Of a stretch of DNA of 64,000 nucleotides, positions 44,604 through 54,216 are shown piece by piece. The notes beneath the pieces were generated by a model. That model was not told where the DNA came from and made no database searches. It saw nothing but the letters and a program-made list of their open reading frames with translations. Numbering within the stretch: position 1 is the stretch's first letter; each line of letters opens with the position of its first letter. This DNA is from Spirochaetia bacterium (lineage in GTDB: Bacteria; Spirochaetota; Spirochaetia; Sphaerochaetales; Sphaerochaetaceae), in NCBI GenBank assembly GCA_022482625.1, contig JAKVOU010000001.1, positions 1,350,784 to 1,414,783 of the forward strand, written 5' to 3'. Made by a program: the position numbers and the translations under genes.

Positions 44604-45686
44604 TCAATCCTTGTAGTCAGGCTCAGGATATTCAGCCGAGGTATCGAGCTGTGCCGTAAAACCTCCGGGAGCTGTTTCCTGAAGTTTTTCAAGCGTCTTT
44701 CCTTCCTCTTGGCTGACAAGCCGGATGAATGCCTGCTTGATTTCTTCGATTCCCTGGTCCAGATATACACAGATGCCAAGTATGGTTCTATCAGGATATT
44801 TTTCCCGTAGCAGAGCCAGATGCTCCGATGCGCCTTCCTCATCAAGATGCGTTGCAACAATGATATCAGGTTTTGTAGCAAGTTCCTTGCTGAAAGCAGC
44901 AAGCTCTTTCTTCAATACATCATAGGCATCCAGATAACGGTCATCAGAAAGATCAATCAAGAACGCAAGCCCAGAAGTCCTGCTGATATGGCGAAGGAAC
45001 TTGAATCCCATGCCATGTCCAGTGCTGGCTCCTTCGATAATTCCTGGAATATCTGCCAATACCAAATCCCTGTCACCGTAACGCATCATACCAAGCTGAG
45101 GTATCTTTGTCGTGAAAGGATATCCGGCAACTTTGCTACGGGCATTGGTCAGGACATTGAGCAAGGAAGATTTGCCTGCATTGGGAAAACCTACGAATCC
45201 GATGTCTGCAATGACCAGCAGTTCCACACCGACCCGCATCTGGGTTCCTTTTTCGCCCGGTTGTGCAAAACGAGGTGCCTGTCGTCTGGCTGTACGGAAA
45301 TGCCAGTTGCCCTGGCCTCCCCGGCCGCCTTTGAGGAATACCCACCGTCGCTCTCCGCTGAGATCCTTGATGATCTCACCGGTCTGGGCATCCTTGATCA
45401 CTGTACCAGGAGGAACAGGAATCTCTATGTCGTCACCATCGGCGCCATAGCACCGCTGGCTTGAGCCATTATGGCCGTTCTGGGCATGGAACGTCCTGAC
45501 TATCTTCAGATGTGCCAATGTCCTGAGGTTCTGCCTTATGACAAAGACCACATCTCCGCCCTTGCCGCCGTTTCCGCCGTCAGGGCCTCCTTTAGCGGCG
45601 AATTTTTCTCGCCTGAAGGAAACACAGCCGTTGCCACCGTTCCCGGAGGCAACGTCCAAATAGGTCTCGTCTGAAAATCCAAACAT
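44604..45686 (-). CDS. obgE: GTPase Obg/CgtA
   Basis: A 360-residue ribosome-associated GTPase. The glycine-rich Obg fold (YLDVASGNGGNGCVSFRREK, GPDGGNGGKGG) is followed by the G domain. G1 is GFPNAGKSSLL, G3 is DIPGIIEG, and G4 reads ATHLDE instead of the usual NKxD, an atypical form worth noting. An extension of about 25 residues follows. It lies between the L27 and nadD genes, the usual order (rplU-rpmA-obgE). Confidence 0.94.
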   Translation of the reverse strand: MFGFSDETYLDVASGNGGNGCVSFRREKFAAKGGPDGGNGGKGGDVVFVIRQNLRTLAHLKIVRTFHAQNGHNGSSQRCYGADGDDIEIPVPPGTVIKDAQTGEIIKDLSGERRWVFLKGGRGGQGNWHFRTARRQAPRFAQPGEKGTQMRVGVELLVIADIGFVGFPNAGKSSLLNVLTNARSKVAGYPFTTKIPQLGMMRYGDRDLVLADIPGIIEGASTGHGMGFKFLRHISRTSGLAFLIDLSDDRYLDAYDVLKKELAAFSKELATKPDIIVATHLDEEGASEHLALLREKYPDRTILGICVYLDQGIEEIKQAFIRLVSQEEGKTLEKLQETAPGGFTAQLDTSAEYPEPDYKD

Positions 45687-45711
45687 AGAAATCCTTTTGA
45701 GAAATTATACC

Positions 45712-46029
45712 TTATTCTGCAGCTTCCGCCGGAGCAATATACTTCCGGTTCGTAGCAGGACATACCTTTACCACACCTTCTGCAGGAATGATATTGGCAT
45801 ATTTGCGGTCTTTTCTCCGTGTATAGGAAACAGTGCCGCCGGCTTTTGCAAACAAGGTATAGTCATTACCACAACCGACATTCTGTCCGGGGTGGATTTT
45901 TGTGCCATGCTGGCGAACAAGAATCTCACCAGCAGATACGACCTGGCCGCCGAAGCGCTTTACGCCAAGTCTCTGTGAATTCGAATCGCGTCCGTTCTTG
46001 GAGGAGCCGCCGCCTTTCTTATGTGCCAT
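45712..46029 (-). CDS. rpmA: 50S ribosomal protein L27
   Basis: Starts [20 protein letters not shown], the mature bacterial form, so no N-terminal propeptide needs removing. Typical [18 protein letters not shown] follows. At 105 residues it is about 20 longer than most L27 proteins, the extra being a C-terminal tail ([16 protein letters not shown]). It is 12 bases from rplU with no prp protease gene between, consistent with no need for cleavage. Confidence 0.96.
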   Translation of the reverse strand: MAHKKGGGSSKNGRDSNSQRLGVKRFGGQVVSAGEILVRQHGTKIHPGQNVGCGNDYTLFAKAGGTVSYTRRKDRKYANIIPAEGVVKVCPATNRKYIAPAEAAE

Positions 46030-46041
46030 ATCTGTCTCTCC

Positions 46042-46356
46042 TTACTTTGCTATCTGATCGATCTTGATGAGGCTATATTTCTGACGATGGCCCTGGGTCC
46101 TTCGATAGCCTTTCCTTCGATGGAACTTGTAGACCTTGATCTTGTCGCCCTTCACCAGTTCGTCTGCAACAGTCGCAAGGACCTTTGCGCCGGAAACATA
46201 AGGAGCGCCAAACGTAGCGCCGTTCTCATCAACAATGGCAAGAACGGAATCGTACTCAAGCTTTGCACCATTTTCCTGATTGAGCAAATCAACCTGAATG
46301 GTATCGCCCTCAACGACTTTGTACTGCTTTCCTAAAATTTCAACAAGTGCGTACAT
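46042..46356 (-). CDS. rplU: 50S ribosomal protein L21
   Basis: A 104-residue protein, MYALVEILGKQYKVVEGDTI at the start and KVYKFHRRKGYRRTQGHRQ near the end, which is the family signature. ATG 46356 is used. An ATG at 46368 sits directly against the AAAGG ribosome site and is unlikely. First gene of the rplU-rpmA-obgE operon. Confidence 0.95.
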   Translation of the reverse strand: MYALVEILGKQYKVVEGDTIQVDLLNQENGAKLEYDSVLAIVDENGATFGAPYVSGAKVLATVADELVKGDKIKVYKFHRRKGYRRTQGHRQKYSLIKIDQIAK

Positions 46357-46464
46357 GTCAATATACATCCTTTATAGAGTTAATGCTCTACTCTTATACC
46401 GTACCTTGGGGGAAGCTTCAACCGGTAAAAAGACAAAAATAACAGCATATGGCAGGAACCACAC

Positions 46465-46493
46465 TTGAAAACCGACCGTTCGGTCGGTAAAAT
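46465..46493 (+). promoter_or_regulatory. Promoter with palindromic TetR operator filling the spacer
   Basis: TTGAAA (46465-46470), exactly 17 bases, then TAAAAT (46488-46493). The spacer is almost entirely the operator ACCGACCG-TT-CGGTCGGT (46471-46488), a perfect inverted repeat. Transcription would start near 46500, at or next to the ATG at 46501, so the mRNA may be leaderless. Confidence 0.8.
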
Positions 46494-46500
46494 AGCAAAT

Positions 46501-47100
46501 ATGGAACTCACTGACAACCAGAGACAGTTGCTTCTGGCCTTCATGGAAGAAAGCAGCGCAAAAGGCATGGACAAGGTATCCTTTTCAGACCTGGCAAAGA
46601 AAACAGGGAAAAGTAAGAGTACTATCTTTGCACATTTCAGCAGCAAGGAAGATTTGGTAGACAAGCTCTATGCCTACGGCAAGAGCCTGACAGATAAAGA
46701 CAATCTCAAGATAACTTTCAGTGGCCCTGCCCGGACAGTCATTGACAAGGCCGTGGACTACTGGCATAGGGTCTATGCCCAACAACCCCGTTGCTTTTTC
46801 CACAGGATAGTCGAAATGCAAAAATTTACGGACAAGCGTGCACTTGCCATTTCAAAATCCCTTGATGCAATGGTCTATTCACAGACCTTTGTCGTCATGG
46901 AAGCATTATCCGATACAGAAAGACTTGAAATCGATGAGCTGGACCTTGCAACTGAAACATTCGCAAGTACAATCCTTACCTACCTCAATGCAGAACTCCT
47001 GGATGATCATGCCGAAGACATGGCATGGAAAGAAGAACGTTTCATCACCCGGTTCTGCAGGCAGTATGAGCCTCATACAAAAAAAACAAACCGACAGTAG
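46501..47100 (+). CDS. TetR-family regulator, probably autoregulated
   Basis: A 199-residue protein with an N-terminal HTH (VSFSDLAKKTGKSKSTIFAHFSSKEDLVDKLYAYGK) and an all-helical ligand domain (VIDKAVDYWHRVYAQQPRCF onward). No subtype recognised. ATG 46501 has no ribosome site and coincides with the predicted transcript start. A longer reading from 46465 would translate through the promoter and operator and is rejected. No target gene lies beside it other than itself and the divergent ribosomal operon. Confidence 0.86.
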   Translation: MELTDNQRQLLLAFMEESSAKGMDKVSFSDLAKKTGKSKSTIFAHFSSKEDLVDKLYAYGKSLTDKDNLKITFSGPARTVIDKAVDYWHRVYAQQPRCFFHRIVEMQKFTDKRALAISKSLDAMVYSQTFVVMEALSDTERLEIDELDLATETFASTILTYLNAELLDDHAEDMAWKEERFITRFCRQYEPHTKKTNRQ

Positions 47101-47238
47101 ATATGTTCCGGAATAATAGGAACGTAACATAAAGCAAACAGGAAACAAAACCCTGACAAATCCCAGGATATCAAACAAAGATGGCATTCAAGAGCATGCC
47201 AAGTGCTCCCTGTCTGCTCAAAAACCTGCACGACATAT

Positions 47239-49002
47239 CTACATCGATTCCAAGAACGGTATGCCTACCAATGAATAGGCATTCCTCAGCACCTGGAGAA
47301 CCATACGTGCAAGGGTAATCCTTGCAATGACAAGCTGCTTGGATTCTGCCTTGAGAATCTTCGTATCATGATACCATCTGCTGAAACAGCGGGAAACATC
47401 ATAGAGGAAACTACAGACCTGAGAAGGATCATATGCCAAACCGGCCTTTTCAACCACTTCAGGGAACAAAGCAACATATTTTACCAGTTGGCGTTCATCT
47501 TCACTTTCAAGGAGGTTTCCATCAAAGGCTATTCCCTCATACTCTTTGCTTTCTACTGAAAACTTCCGTAGCATTGAGCTGATCCTTGCTCCCATATATT
47601 GCAGATATGGCCCCGTATTGCCATTGAAGGAAAGACTTTCCTCAGGATTGAAGACCATGTCCTTGGAAGGACTTACCTGAAGAAGATAGTAATTGAGAGC
47701 ACCCAAGGCAATGGACTTTGCCGTTTCGTCCAAGCCATGTACCTGAGTCTCCCTGTTCTTTTCTTCAATTTCCTTCTTCGCCATCGATGCAAGCCGGTCA
47801 AACAGCTCATCAGCATCGACTACGGTACCCTCCCTGCTCTTCATCTTGCCGTTAGGCAGGTTGACCATGCCATAGGAAAGGTGATGAAGATTGGAAGCCC
47901 ATGAAAAACCTAACTTCGAAAGTACATGGAACAATACCTTGAAATGGTATTGCTGTTCACTGGCAACGACATAGATCAAAGAATCAAACGGCCAATCCTT
48001 ATGACGGGAAATGGCAGTACCGATATCCTGGGTCATATAGAGAGATGTACCATCTTTCCTCAGCAGGACCTTTTTATCCAACTTTATATCTGCGAGATCT
48101 ATCCATACCGAACCATCTGCCTCACGGTAGAACACTCCATCGTGCAGGCCCTTGAGTACTTCATCCTTGCCAAGCTTGTAGGTATCGCTTTCATAGTAGT
48201 ATTTGTCAAAGGAAACACCGGTCTTGCGGTAAGTTGTTTCCAAACCCTGCAGTGTCCAGCCATTCATCTTCTTCCAAAGCGCCATGACCTGAGGATCACC
48301 ATCCTCCCACTTCTTCAACATGGCCTGAGCCTGGGTTTCAGCTGTAGGATCTTCCTTTTCCCACTGGGCAAACTTCACGTAGTAATTGCCGACCAGATGA
48401 TCACCTTTCAACCCTGTGGATTCAGGTGTTTCACCATTACCGAATTTCTGATAGGCAAGCATGCTCTTGCAGATATGCACACCCCTGTTGTTGATCAGAT
48501 TGACCTTGCGCACCTGTGCCCCGTTTGCCTTGAGCAGAGCACTTACGCTTTCGCCTAGGCTGTCATTCCTCATATGTCCCAAATGCAGCGGTTTATTGGT
48601 ATTCGGACAACTGAATTCAATCATGACCTTCTTACCGTCAAAACTATTCCCGTTGCCATAGCTTTCACCCAATGCCGACACAGTCTTTACCAGATTCTCA
48701 GCAAGTGAAGCAGTATCCACGCGAACATTGAGATAAGGCCCAGCTACAAGCAATTCACCTTCAGGCCGGTCAGAAGAAGCTTCAAGCTTCTCTTTCAGAT
48801 CCTGCGCAATTTTGTTCGGTGCCATCCGAAGGATCTTTGCATATGCGAACAGCGGGAAAGCAAGGTCTCCAAGCTCGGGCTTGGGAGGAACCTGTACCAC
48901 CAGTTCAGGCAAGTCGGCTCCGCTCACCTGCTTCTCTTCTGCCATTCCACGAAGCCCCGTTTCCAGAGCTTTTTTCCACGATGCACTTATCTTCTGTAAC
49001 AT
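47239..49002 (-). CDS. argS: Arginyl-tRNA synthetase
   Basis: A 587-residue class I arginine-tRNA ligase. It has the N-terminal additional domain, then IEFSCPNTNKPLHLGHMRND (HIGH motif as HLGH). In place of KMSKS it has GKMKSREG, and the C-terminal anticodon domain follows (PGPYLQYMGARIS-like NTGPYLQYMGARISSM). ATG 49002 follows AAGGA. It converges with the TetR gene; 47101-47238 between them has a weak hairpin only. Confidence 0.95.
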   Translation of the reverse strand: MLQKISASWKKALETGLRGMAEEKQVSGADLPELVVQVPPKPELGDLAFPLFAYAKILRMAPNKIAQDLKEKLEASSDRPEGELLVAGPYLNVRVDTASLAENLVKTVSALGESYGNGNSFDGKKVMIEFSCPNTNKPLHLGHMRNDSLGESVSALLKANGAQVRKVNLINNRGVHICKSMLAYQKFGNGETPESTGLKGDHLVGNYYVKFAQWEKEDPTAETQAQAMLKKWEDGDPQVMALWKKMNGWTLQGLETTYRKTGVSFDKYYYESDTYKLGKDEVLKGLHDGVFYREADGSVWIDLADIKLDKKVLLRKDGTSLYMTQDIGTAISRHKDWPFDSLIYVVASEQQYHFKVLFHVLSKLGFSWASNLHHLSYGMVNLPNGKMKSREGTVVDADELFDRLASMAKKEIEEKNRETQVHGLDETAKSIALGALNYYLLQVSPSKDMVFNPEESLSFNGNTGPYLQYMGARISSMLRKFSVESKEYEGIAFDGNLLESEDERQLVKYVALFPEVVEKAGLAYDPSQVCSFLYDVSRCFSRWYHDTKILKAESKQLVIARITLARMVLQVLRNAYSLVGIPFLESM

Positions 49003-49061
49003 ACTGAATTCCTTGTATATAAAAACGAAAGAATAATACAATTATATGGGGCAAGTATCAA

Positions 49062-49114
49062 GGGAAAAGAAAACCGACCCCATGCAGTCTTCCTGACGAC
49101 AGACAGGGTCGTTT
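49062..49114 (-). terminator. Terminator of birA
   Basis: Minus strand AAACGACCC pairs with GGGTCGGTTT across a 25-base loop, followed by TCTTTT. Confidence 0.68.
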
Positions 49115-49118
49115 CCTA

Positions 49119-50114
49119 TCAAACCATAGCATCCGCGGAAGCTGTATCAAACCTCAGGGAAACTTCTCCAGACCCTATTGAAATCTCACTGCCATCATCA
49201 AGCGTCACCAACAGATGGGCGTTCTCATCAATGCCGGTTGCAATTCCACTGTTCTTTTTTCCTTGATATGTCATGAAGATTTTCTTTCCGATAACATTCG
49301 AACAAGCCCTGTATTCATCAAGAAATGAACGGTCTGGAAGTGCATGCCATAAATCAAGCAATTCCTTCACGACACCGGCAACCAGTTCATTCCTTCCTAC
49401 ACCAGCAGGGGCTTCGGCCTCATCCTCGTAAAGGGACACGGCAACTTTTCTGACCTCAGGAGGGAAATCTTTCTGCGGAATAGCAAAGTTAATTCCGATT
49501 CCTGCGACGATAGCCGCCATTGAAGAATTTTCGAGGTCAAATACACCTTCACAGAGAATACCACAGATCTTTTTGCCGTGAAGATAGACATCATTGACCC
49601 ATTTGATGGCACATTGCTTGCCGCAGAGACGGGAAACGGTCCGCTCAACAGCAACAGCTGCCGCACTGGTCACAAGAAGACTGTCTTCTATGCCACAATG
49701 CGGGCGCAGCAGCAAACTGAAATACACGCCGCCTTCAGGGCTGGAAAAACTCCTGCCAAGCCTTCCTCTGCCTTGGGTCTGGAAAGTAGCCGCCACCACC
49801 GTACCTTCCGGTTTGCCCGCTGCAGCAAGCTGCTTGCACAGGCGGTTGGTAGAATCAATCGAAAGCAAGTAGTGGATTTCCTGTCCTGGCAACAATGCAG
49901 CAAGACCTTCTTGGCTAAGACGGGAACTGGTCCTGACCAACCGGTATCCCTTATTGGTCTTGGCTTCGATTACGGCACCATTTTCCCGCAATGCAGCGAT
50001 ACCCTTCCAGACATAGGCTCTGGTCCGTCCTATTCTTCCGGCAATTTCTTCCCCAGAAATAAATCCAGGACCTTGTGCAACAAGAAGCTTCATAATCTGA
50101 TCATACTTGTCCAT
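49119..50114 (-). CDS. birA: Bifunctional biotin-protein ligase / BirA repressor
   Basis: A 331-residue protein that makes biotinyl-AMP, attaches biotin to carboxylase carriers and represses biotin genes. The N-terminal winged helix is present (ISGEEIAGRIGRTRAYVWKGI), so it is the repressor type. The catalytic centre is QTQGRGRLGRSFSSPEGGVYFS with IKWVNDVYLHGKKICGIL. The C-terminal SH3-like cap is complete. ATG 50114 is weakly served (AGGGAC). It is divergent from bioY across the BirA operator. Confidence 0.94.
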   Translation of the reverse strand: MDKYDQIMKLLVAQGPGFISGEEIAGRIGRTRAYVWKGIAALRENGAVIEAKTNKGYRLVRTSSRLSQEGLAALLPGQEIHYLLSIDSTNRLCKQLAAAGKPEGTVVAATFQTQGRGRLGRSFSSPEGGVYFSLLLRPHCGIEDSLLVTSAAAVAVERTVSRLCGKQCAIKWVNDVYLHGKKICGILCEGVFDLENSSMAAIVAGIGINFAIPQKDFPPEVRKVAVSLYEDEAEAPAGVGRNELVAGVVKELLDLWHALPDRSFLDEYRACSNVIGKKIFMTYQGKKNSGIATGIDENAHLLVTLDDGSEISIGSGEVSLRFDTASADAMV

Positions 50115-50196
50115 GTCCCTGATACTATTGTTTTGCTTCTGTTCTGGCAAGTATAATAGCCAACAGGTTCGGTCTCCTTTTGAAATGGTTTCATGA

Positions 50197-50231
50197 ATTG
50201 TAAACAATATTTATAAAAAACTGTTTACAAT
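50197..50231. promoter_or_regulatory. BirA operator (BioO) shared by birA and bioY
   Basis: ATTGTAAACA and TGTTTACAAT are exact inverted copies separated by 15 bases, the BioO consensus (TTGTAAAC...GTTTACAA). Each half-site contains TACAAT in its outward direction, a good -10 for birA (minus) and bioY (plus), so binding would block both. Confidence 0.9.
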
Positions 50232-50259
50232 AGTGACAATCGGTGCTATTGTTCGGCAC

Positions 50260-50826
50260 ATGAATACACGAAAGACCTTATTGAGCGCTTTGTTTTCAGG
50301 ACTCCTCATCGTGGGAGCTTTCATCAGGATTCCCCTACCGCCGGTTCCTATCACCTTGCAGACACTTTTCATCCTGCTTGCAGGCATGTTGCTCGGCAGG
50401 AAACTTGCAGTGGGAGCTACCATCGTATACTTGTTCCTAGGAGCCGTAGGACTGCCGGTCTTTACAGGAGGAGGTGGCATTGCTGCCATGCTGGGACCTA
50501 CCGGTGGTTTTCTTTTCGGATTTCTCCTTGCATCATTTGCTGCTGGAACCATTGCAGACTTAGGTAGGAAAGAAAACGGAAAGATACAGCTGCCTTATCT
50601 GATCACAGCTGCCATCGTAGGAAGCCTTGCAGTCTATCTGATAGGTATCCCATGGCTCAAGTTCAACCTAGGACTGAGTTGGACAAAGGCTTTTGCTGCA
50701 GGTATGTTGCCTTTCATCCCCGGTGACCTCATCAAGTCAGCGGTAAGTGTCCTGCTTGGTATAGCCCTTGGACCAAGGACAGCTTCGATGCTTGCAGGAC
50801 CATCACCTGAAACGAATTGTCAATAG
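50260..50826 (+). CDS. bioY: Biotin transporter subunit BioY
   Basis: A 188-residue membrane S-component with six hydrophobic segments. The family landmarks are IPLPPVPITLQTLFILLAGMLLG and YLFLGAVGLPVFTGGGGIAAMLGPTGGFLFGF. ATG 50260 follows the operator by 29 bases and has no clear ribosome site. No ECF ATPase genes are nearby; it would use a shared energising module elsewhere or act alone. Regulated by BirA through the overlapping operator. Confidence 0.94.
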   Translation: MNTRKTLLSALFSGLLIVGAFIRIPLPPVPITLQTLFILLAGMLLGRKLAVGATIVYLFLGAVGLPVFTGGGGIAAMLGPTGGFLFGFLLASFAAGTIADLGRKENGKIQLPYLITAAIVGSLAVYLIGIPWLKFNLGLSWTKAFAAGMLPFIPGDLIKSAVSVLLGIALGPRTASMLAGPSPETNCQ

Positions 50827-50841
50827 TTTTTTATTCAAAAT

Positions 50842-50898
50842 ATAAAAGCCCTGCGGCGGCAAAGCATTTCTATCACAGAGCTTTATCTTTTTTATTGG
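50842..50898 (+). terminator. Possible terminator of bioY
   Basis: An imperfect stem (TAAAAGCCCTG with CAGAGCTTTA, bulged) followed by TCTTTTTT. Confidence 0.45.
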
Positions 50899-50962
50899 TA
50901 TAACCGTTCATTCGTACTCCATTATAGGAAATCCTGAAATCTCGCAAAATCATAACCAGGCC

Positions 50963-51415
50963 TTAAGATTCGAAGTGGAAGATGTCGAAGACCTTATGTT
51001 GAGCTTTCGTCTTCTCGGGATGAATCGGCCTGTAGGTGTCCTTGAACACAACTTCGGTATAGGATTCCAGCCGGTTAAAGACTTCAGGAACAGAATAGCG
51101 GGTAATCCAGGTCTTCGTATGTTCTTGCTCATCATCAATCAGAGTATCACGAAGTACTTTCCTTACATGCTCTGTGAGGATAAGCGAGAGGAACCTGAGG
51201 AATACAATGGATTCATTCGGTACCGATGGTTCTCAGCCGTTTTCCGTCGATCATATTCTTAAGTTTGTCAAACTGCTTCTCAACCTATCACGTTTCCTAT
51301 ACTGTCGGAGAGCTGTACGGGCATCAGCTTCGCAATTGGTCACCAAAGACCAGTATCCCACATATCGGTCACGGTAGGATTTGATCACATCATTCTTCCA
51401 GATTTTGTTCCTCAC
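50963..51415 (-). pseudogene. IS4/IS1634-type transposase, C-terminal remnant
   Basis: On the minus strand the sequence reads SYRDRYVGYWSLVTNCEADA, then RDRLRSSLTNL and KNMIDGKRLRTIG, then after a frame change SIVFLRFLSLILTEHVRKVL. This is the C-terminal pattern of large IS4-group transposases. At least two frame changes, a stop and the missing N-terminal catalytic part show it is dead. It is a different element from the one at 20597-22326. It borders the decayed mobile island to the right. Confidence 0.72.
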
Positions 51416-51491
51416 TTATGTTGTTCCTTAAAATATTTGGAATCACCTTTTTACTTATTACGTTAATAACTAATCCCTTTAGCTCAATCCC

Positions 51492-51914
51492 CTACGCTAG
51501 GAAAGTAATTTTCACATAGGCACCAGAAATTAGCACATTTTTGATATACAAGCAATCTGTATGATCAAACAAATATTTACCCTGAAACACTTCATCAGTA
51601 TCGTGCGGAAGGATTTTATCACCAACACTTTCCATTACTCGTTTTTGCTCCAAATAAGTATACGTCGGCACAGAAGATGCACGGCTTACTTTCCTCCTAA
51701 AGTCTGATAGGGAATAGTCATCGACTATCCAATCATCTCCATATTCTAACAGTTCCGAATCATAGTACATAGACGGATCATCTGTAAGAATACTAACATA
51801 CTCATAGCTTATTTTTTCCAGTACTTCATCAAAATCATCTGAGACCTCATACGCTTTTTCAAAGTCATCTTCTTCAGAAGAAGGAGTAATTGGAACTCGT
51901 AAATATTTTAACAC
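51492..51914 (-). CDS. Hypothetical protein
   Basis: A 140-residue acidic soluble protein starting at GTG 51914 (in-frame stop shortly upstream, no clear ribosome site). Rich in Asp, Tyr and Ser (SSEEDDFEKAYEVSDDFDE, PSMYYDSELLEYGDDW). The C-terminus has strand-like pieces (GKYLFDHTDCLYIKNVLISG). No family recognised. It may be truncated at its 5' end. It lies between a transposase remnant and a toxin-antitoxin locus, so it is probably part of the imported region. Confidence 0.5.
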   Translation of the reverse strand: MLKYLRVPITPSSEEDDFEKAYEVSDDFDEVLEKISYEYVSILTDDPSMYYDSELLEYGDDWIVDDYSLSDFRRKVSRASSVPTYTYLEQKRVMESVGDKILPHDTDEVFQGKYLFDHTDCLYIKNVLISGAYVKITFLA

Positions 51915-51937
51915 GCGCGATTTTCAAGATTTTCAGA

Positions 51938-51986
51938 TTGATATTGCAATGCAAACGGCATATAATATATATGCAATGGATTGCAA
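51938..51986 (+). promoter_or_regulatory. Promoter and palindromic operators of the RelB/YafQ locus
   Basis: TTGATA (51938-51943), a 17-base spacer and TATAAT (51961-51966), near perfect. Two palindromes flank the -10: TTGCAATGCAA in the spacer (51944-51954) and TGCAATGGATTGCA just downstream (51972-51985). These are expected sites for antitoxin autorepression. Confidence 0.8.
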
Positions 51987-52000
51987 AGGAGTTGATTACC

Positions 52001-52276
52001 GTGGCTAATACAACAAATTTCAGCGTCCGCATGGACAGAGATATTAAAAAACAGTGCGAAGCGCTTTATGGAGAGCTTGGCATGAATCTCACAACGGCTA
52101 TCAACGTGTTTTTGAGACAATCGCTTCGGTCTGGCGGTTTTCCGTTCGACGTAACGCTCAACACGCCGAATGCCGTTACCCTCGCCGCCATGCAAGAAGC
52201 GGAACGTCTTGCAAAAGACCCCAACGCGAAACGCTACAGTGATGTAGAGGAAGCGTTGAGGGAATTGAAAAGATGA
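52001..52276 (+). CDS. RelB/DinJ-family antitoxin
   Basis: A 91-residue antitoxin starting at GTG 52001 with AAAGGAG nine bases upstream. The N-terminal ribbon-helix-helix is clear (NFSVRMDRDIKKQCEALYGELGMNLTTAINVFLRQSLRSGGFPFDV). The C-terminal tail (AMQEAERLAKDPNAKRYSDVEEALRELKR) would wrap the toxin. Its stop overlaps the toxin start (ATGA), so the two are coupled. Protein style is that of gut Firmicutes, fitting transfer with the adjacent recombinase. Confidence 0.92.
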   Translation: MANTTNFSVRMDRDIKKQCEALYGELGMNLTTAINVFLRQSLRSGGFPFDVTLNTPNAVTLAAMQEAERLAKDPNAKRYSDVEEALRELKR

Positions 52277-52553
52277 AACTGGACATTGTTTGGACATCTC
52301 AGTTCAAGAAGGACTACAAGTTAGCGGTAAAGCGCGGGCTGAAAATGGATTTGCTGGACAATGTCATCCGTCAGCTTTCCAAATGTCAGCCTTTACCTGA
52401 AAAAAACACGACCACCGTTTGACCGGGAATTATGTGGATTACCGGAAACGTCATATCCAAAGTGACTGGCTGCTTGTATATCGAATTGAGAATGGCATTT
52501 TGGTTTTAACGTTGACCCGTACCGGCTCGCACAGTGATTTGTTTGGCAAATGA
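52273..52553 (+). pseudogene. YafQ/RelE-family mRNA interferase toxin with frameshift
   Basis: Frame 0 encodes KLDIVWTSQFKKDYKLAVKRG to LPEKN, then stops at 52420-52422. Reading one base back after the A7 run (52400-52406) continues HDHRLTGNYVDYRKRHIQSDWLLVYRIENG... to GSHSDLFGK at 52553, a complete YafQ-type toxin including the catalytic His/Asp region. The break lies on A_AAA_AAC (52401-52407), a -1 slippery heptamer, and the -1 product keeps family spacing. Simple loss of one A is the plainer explanation. The toxin is probably off or made at low level. Confidence 0.8.
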
Positions 52554-52654
52554 AATGCCCGTGCAGAATAGCCGGTGCCGGGATAGAAGGGGTGACGATT
52601 TGTCATCCTCATCGTACTATCACTCATATTTCTGCCCCGATCTCGAGACTTCTC

Positions 52655-52819
52655 CTACCGGGCAAGCTCGTCGGCAGTCTTGCGGATTTTCTCCACAACC
52701 TGCACATCCGGGTGCATGGCTTTCATCCGCTGATATAGGGCGCTGTGATGGGCAGTAAGACGCTCCGCTTCGGTCTGCCATGCCTTGGGCGTGAACTTTT
52801 CCCCACGGTCTTTCAAGCC
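52655..52819 (-). pseudogene. Relaxase (MobA/MobL-type) C-terminal fragment
   Basis: Minus-strand reading GLKDRGEKFTPKAWQTEAER, LTAHHSALYQRMKAMHPDVQ and VVEKIRKTADELAR then stop. This resembles the tail of relaxases in Firmicutes conjugative and mobilisable transposons. Nothing upstream continues it. The fragment supports an integrative-element origin for the island. Identification is from remembered sequence style and should be checked by a profile search. Confidence 0.55.
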
Positions 52820-52844
52820 CTAAGTTTTCAGGGACTTTGTATAA

Positions 52845-54057
<1,213 letters not shown>

Positions 54058-54216
54058 CTATTATGTAAAATGCTCCAAGTGTGCTCATCAACCATGACAA
54101 GAATCATGATAAACAAGCCTCTTGAATCATATAACACCAGGAACCTGATTGTTTTTCCTGTATTCCAATCTTGCCGATTTCCCTCTATTTAAGTATGGTA
54201 TGGGAAGGAGGAGCAC

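Noticed and set aside
47182-47201. Hairpin TGGCAT / ATGCCA between tetR and argS as a shared terminator
   Set aside because: A stem of only six pairs and a weak T-rich tail; not enough to call.
52534-52758. Plus-strand frame after the YafQ gene
   Set aside because: It is antisense to the relaxase-like remnant and has no coding character.
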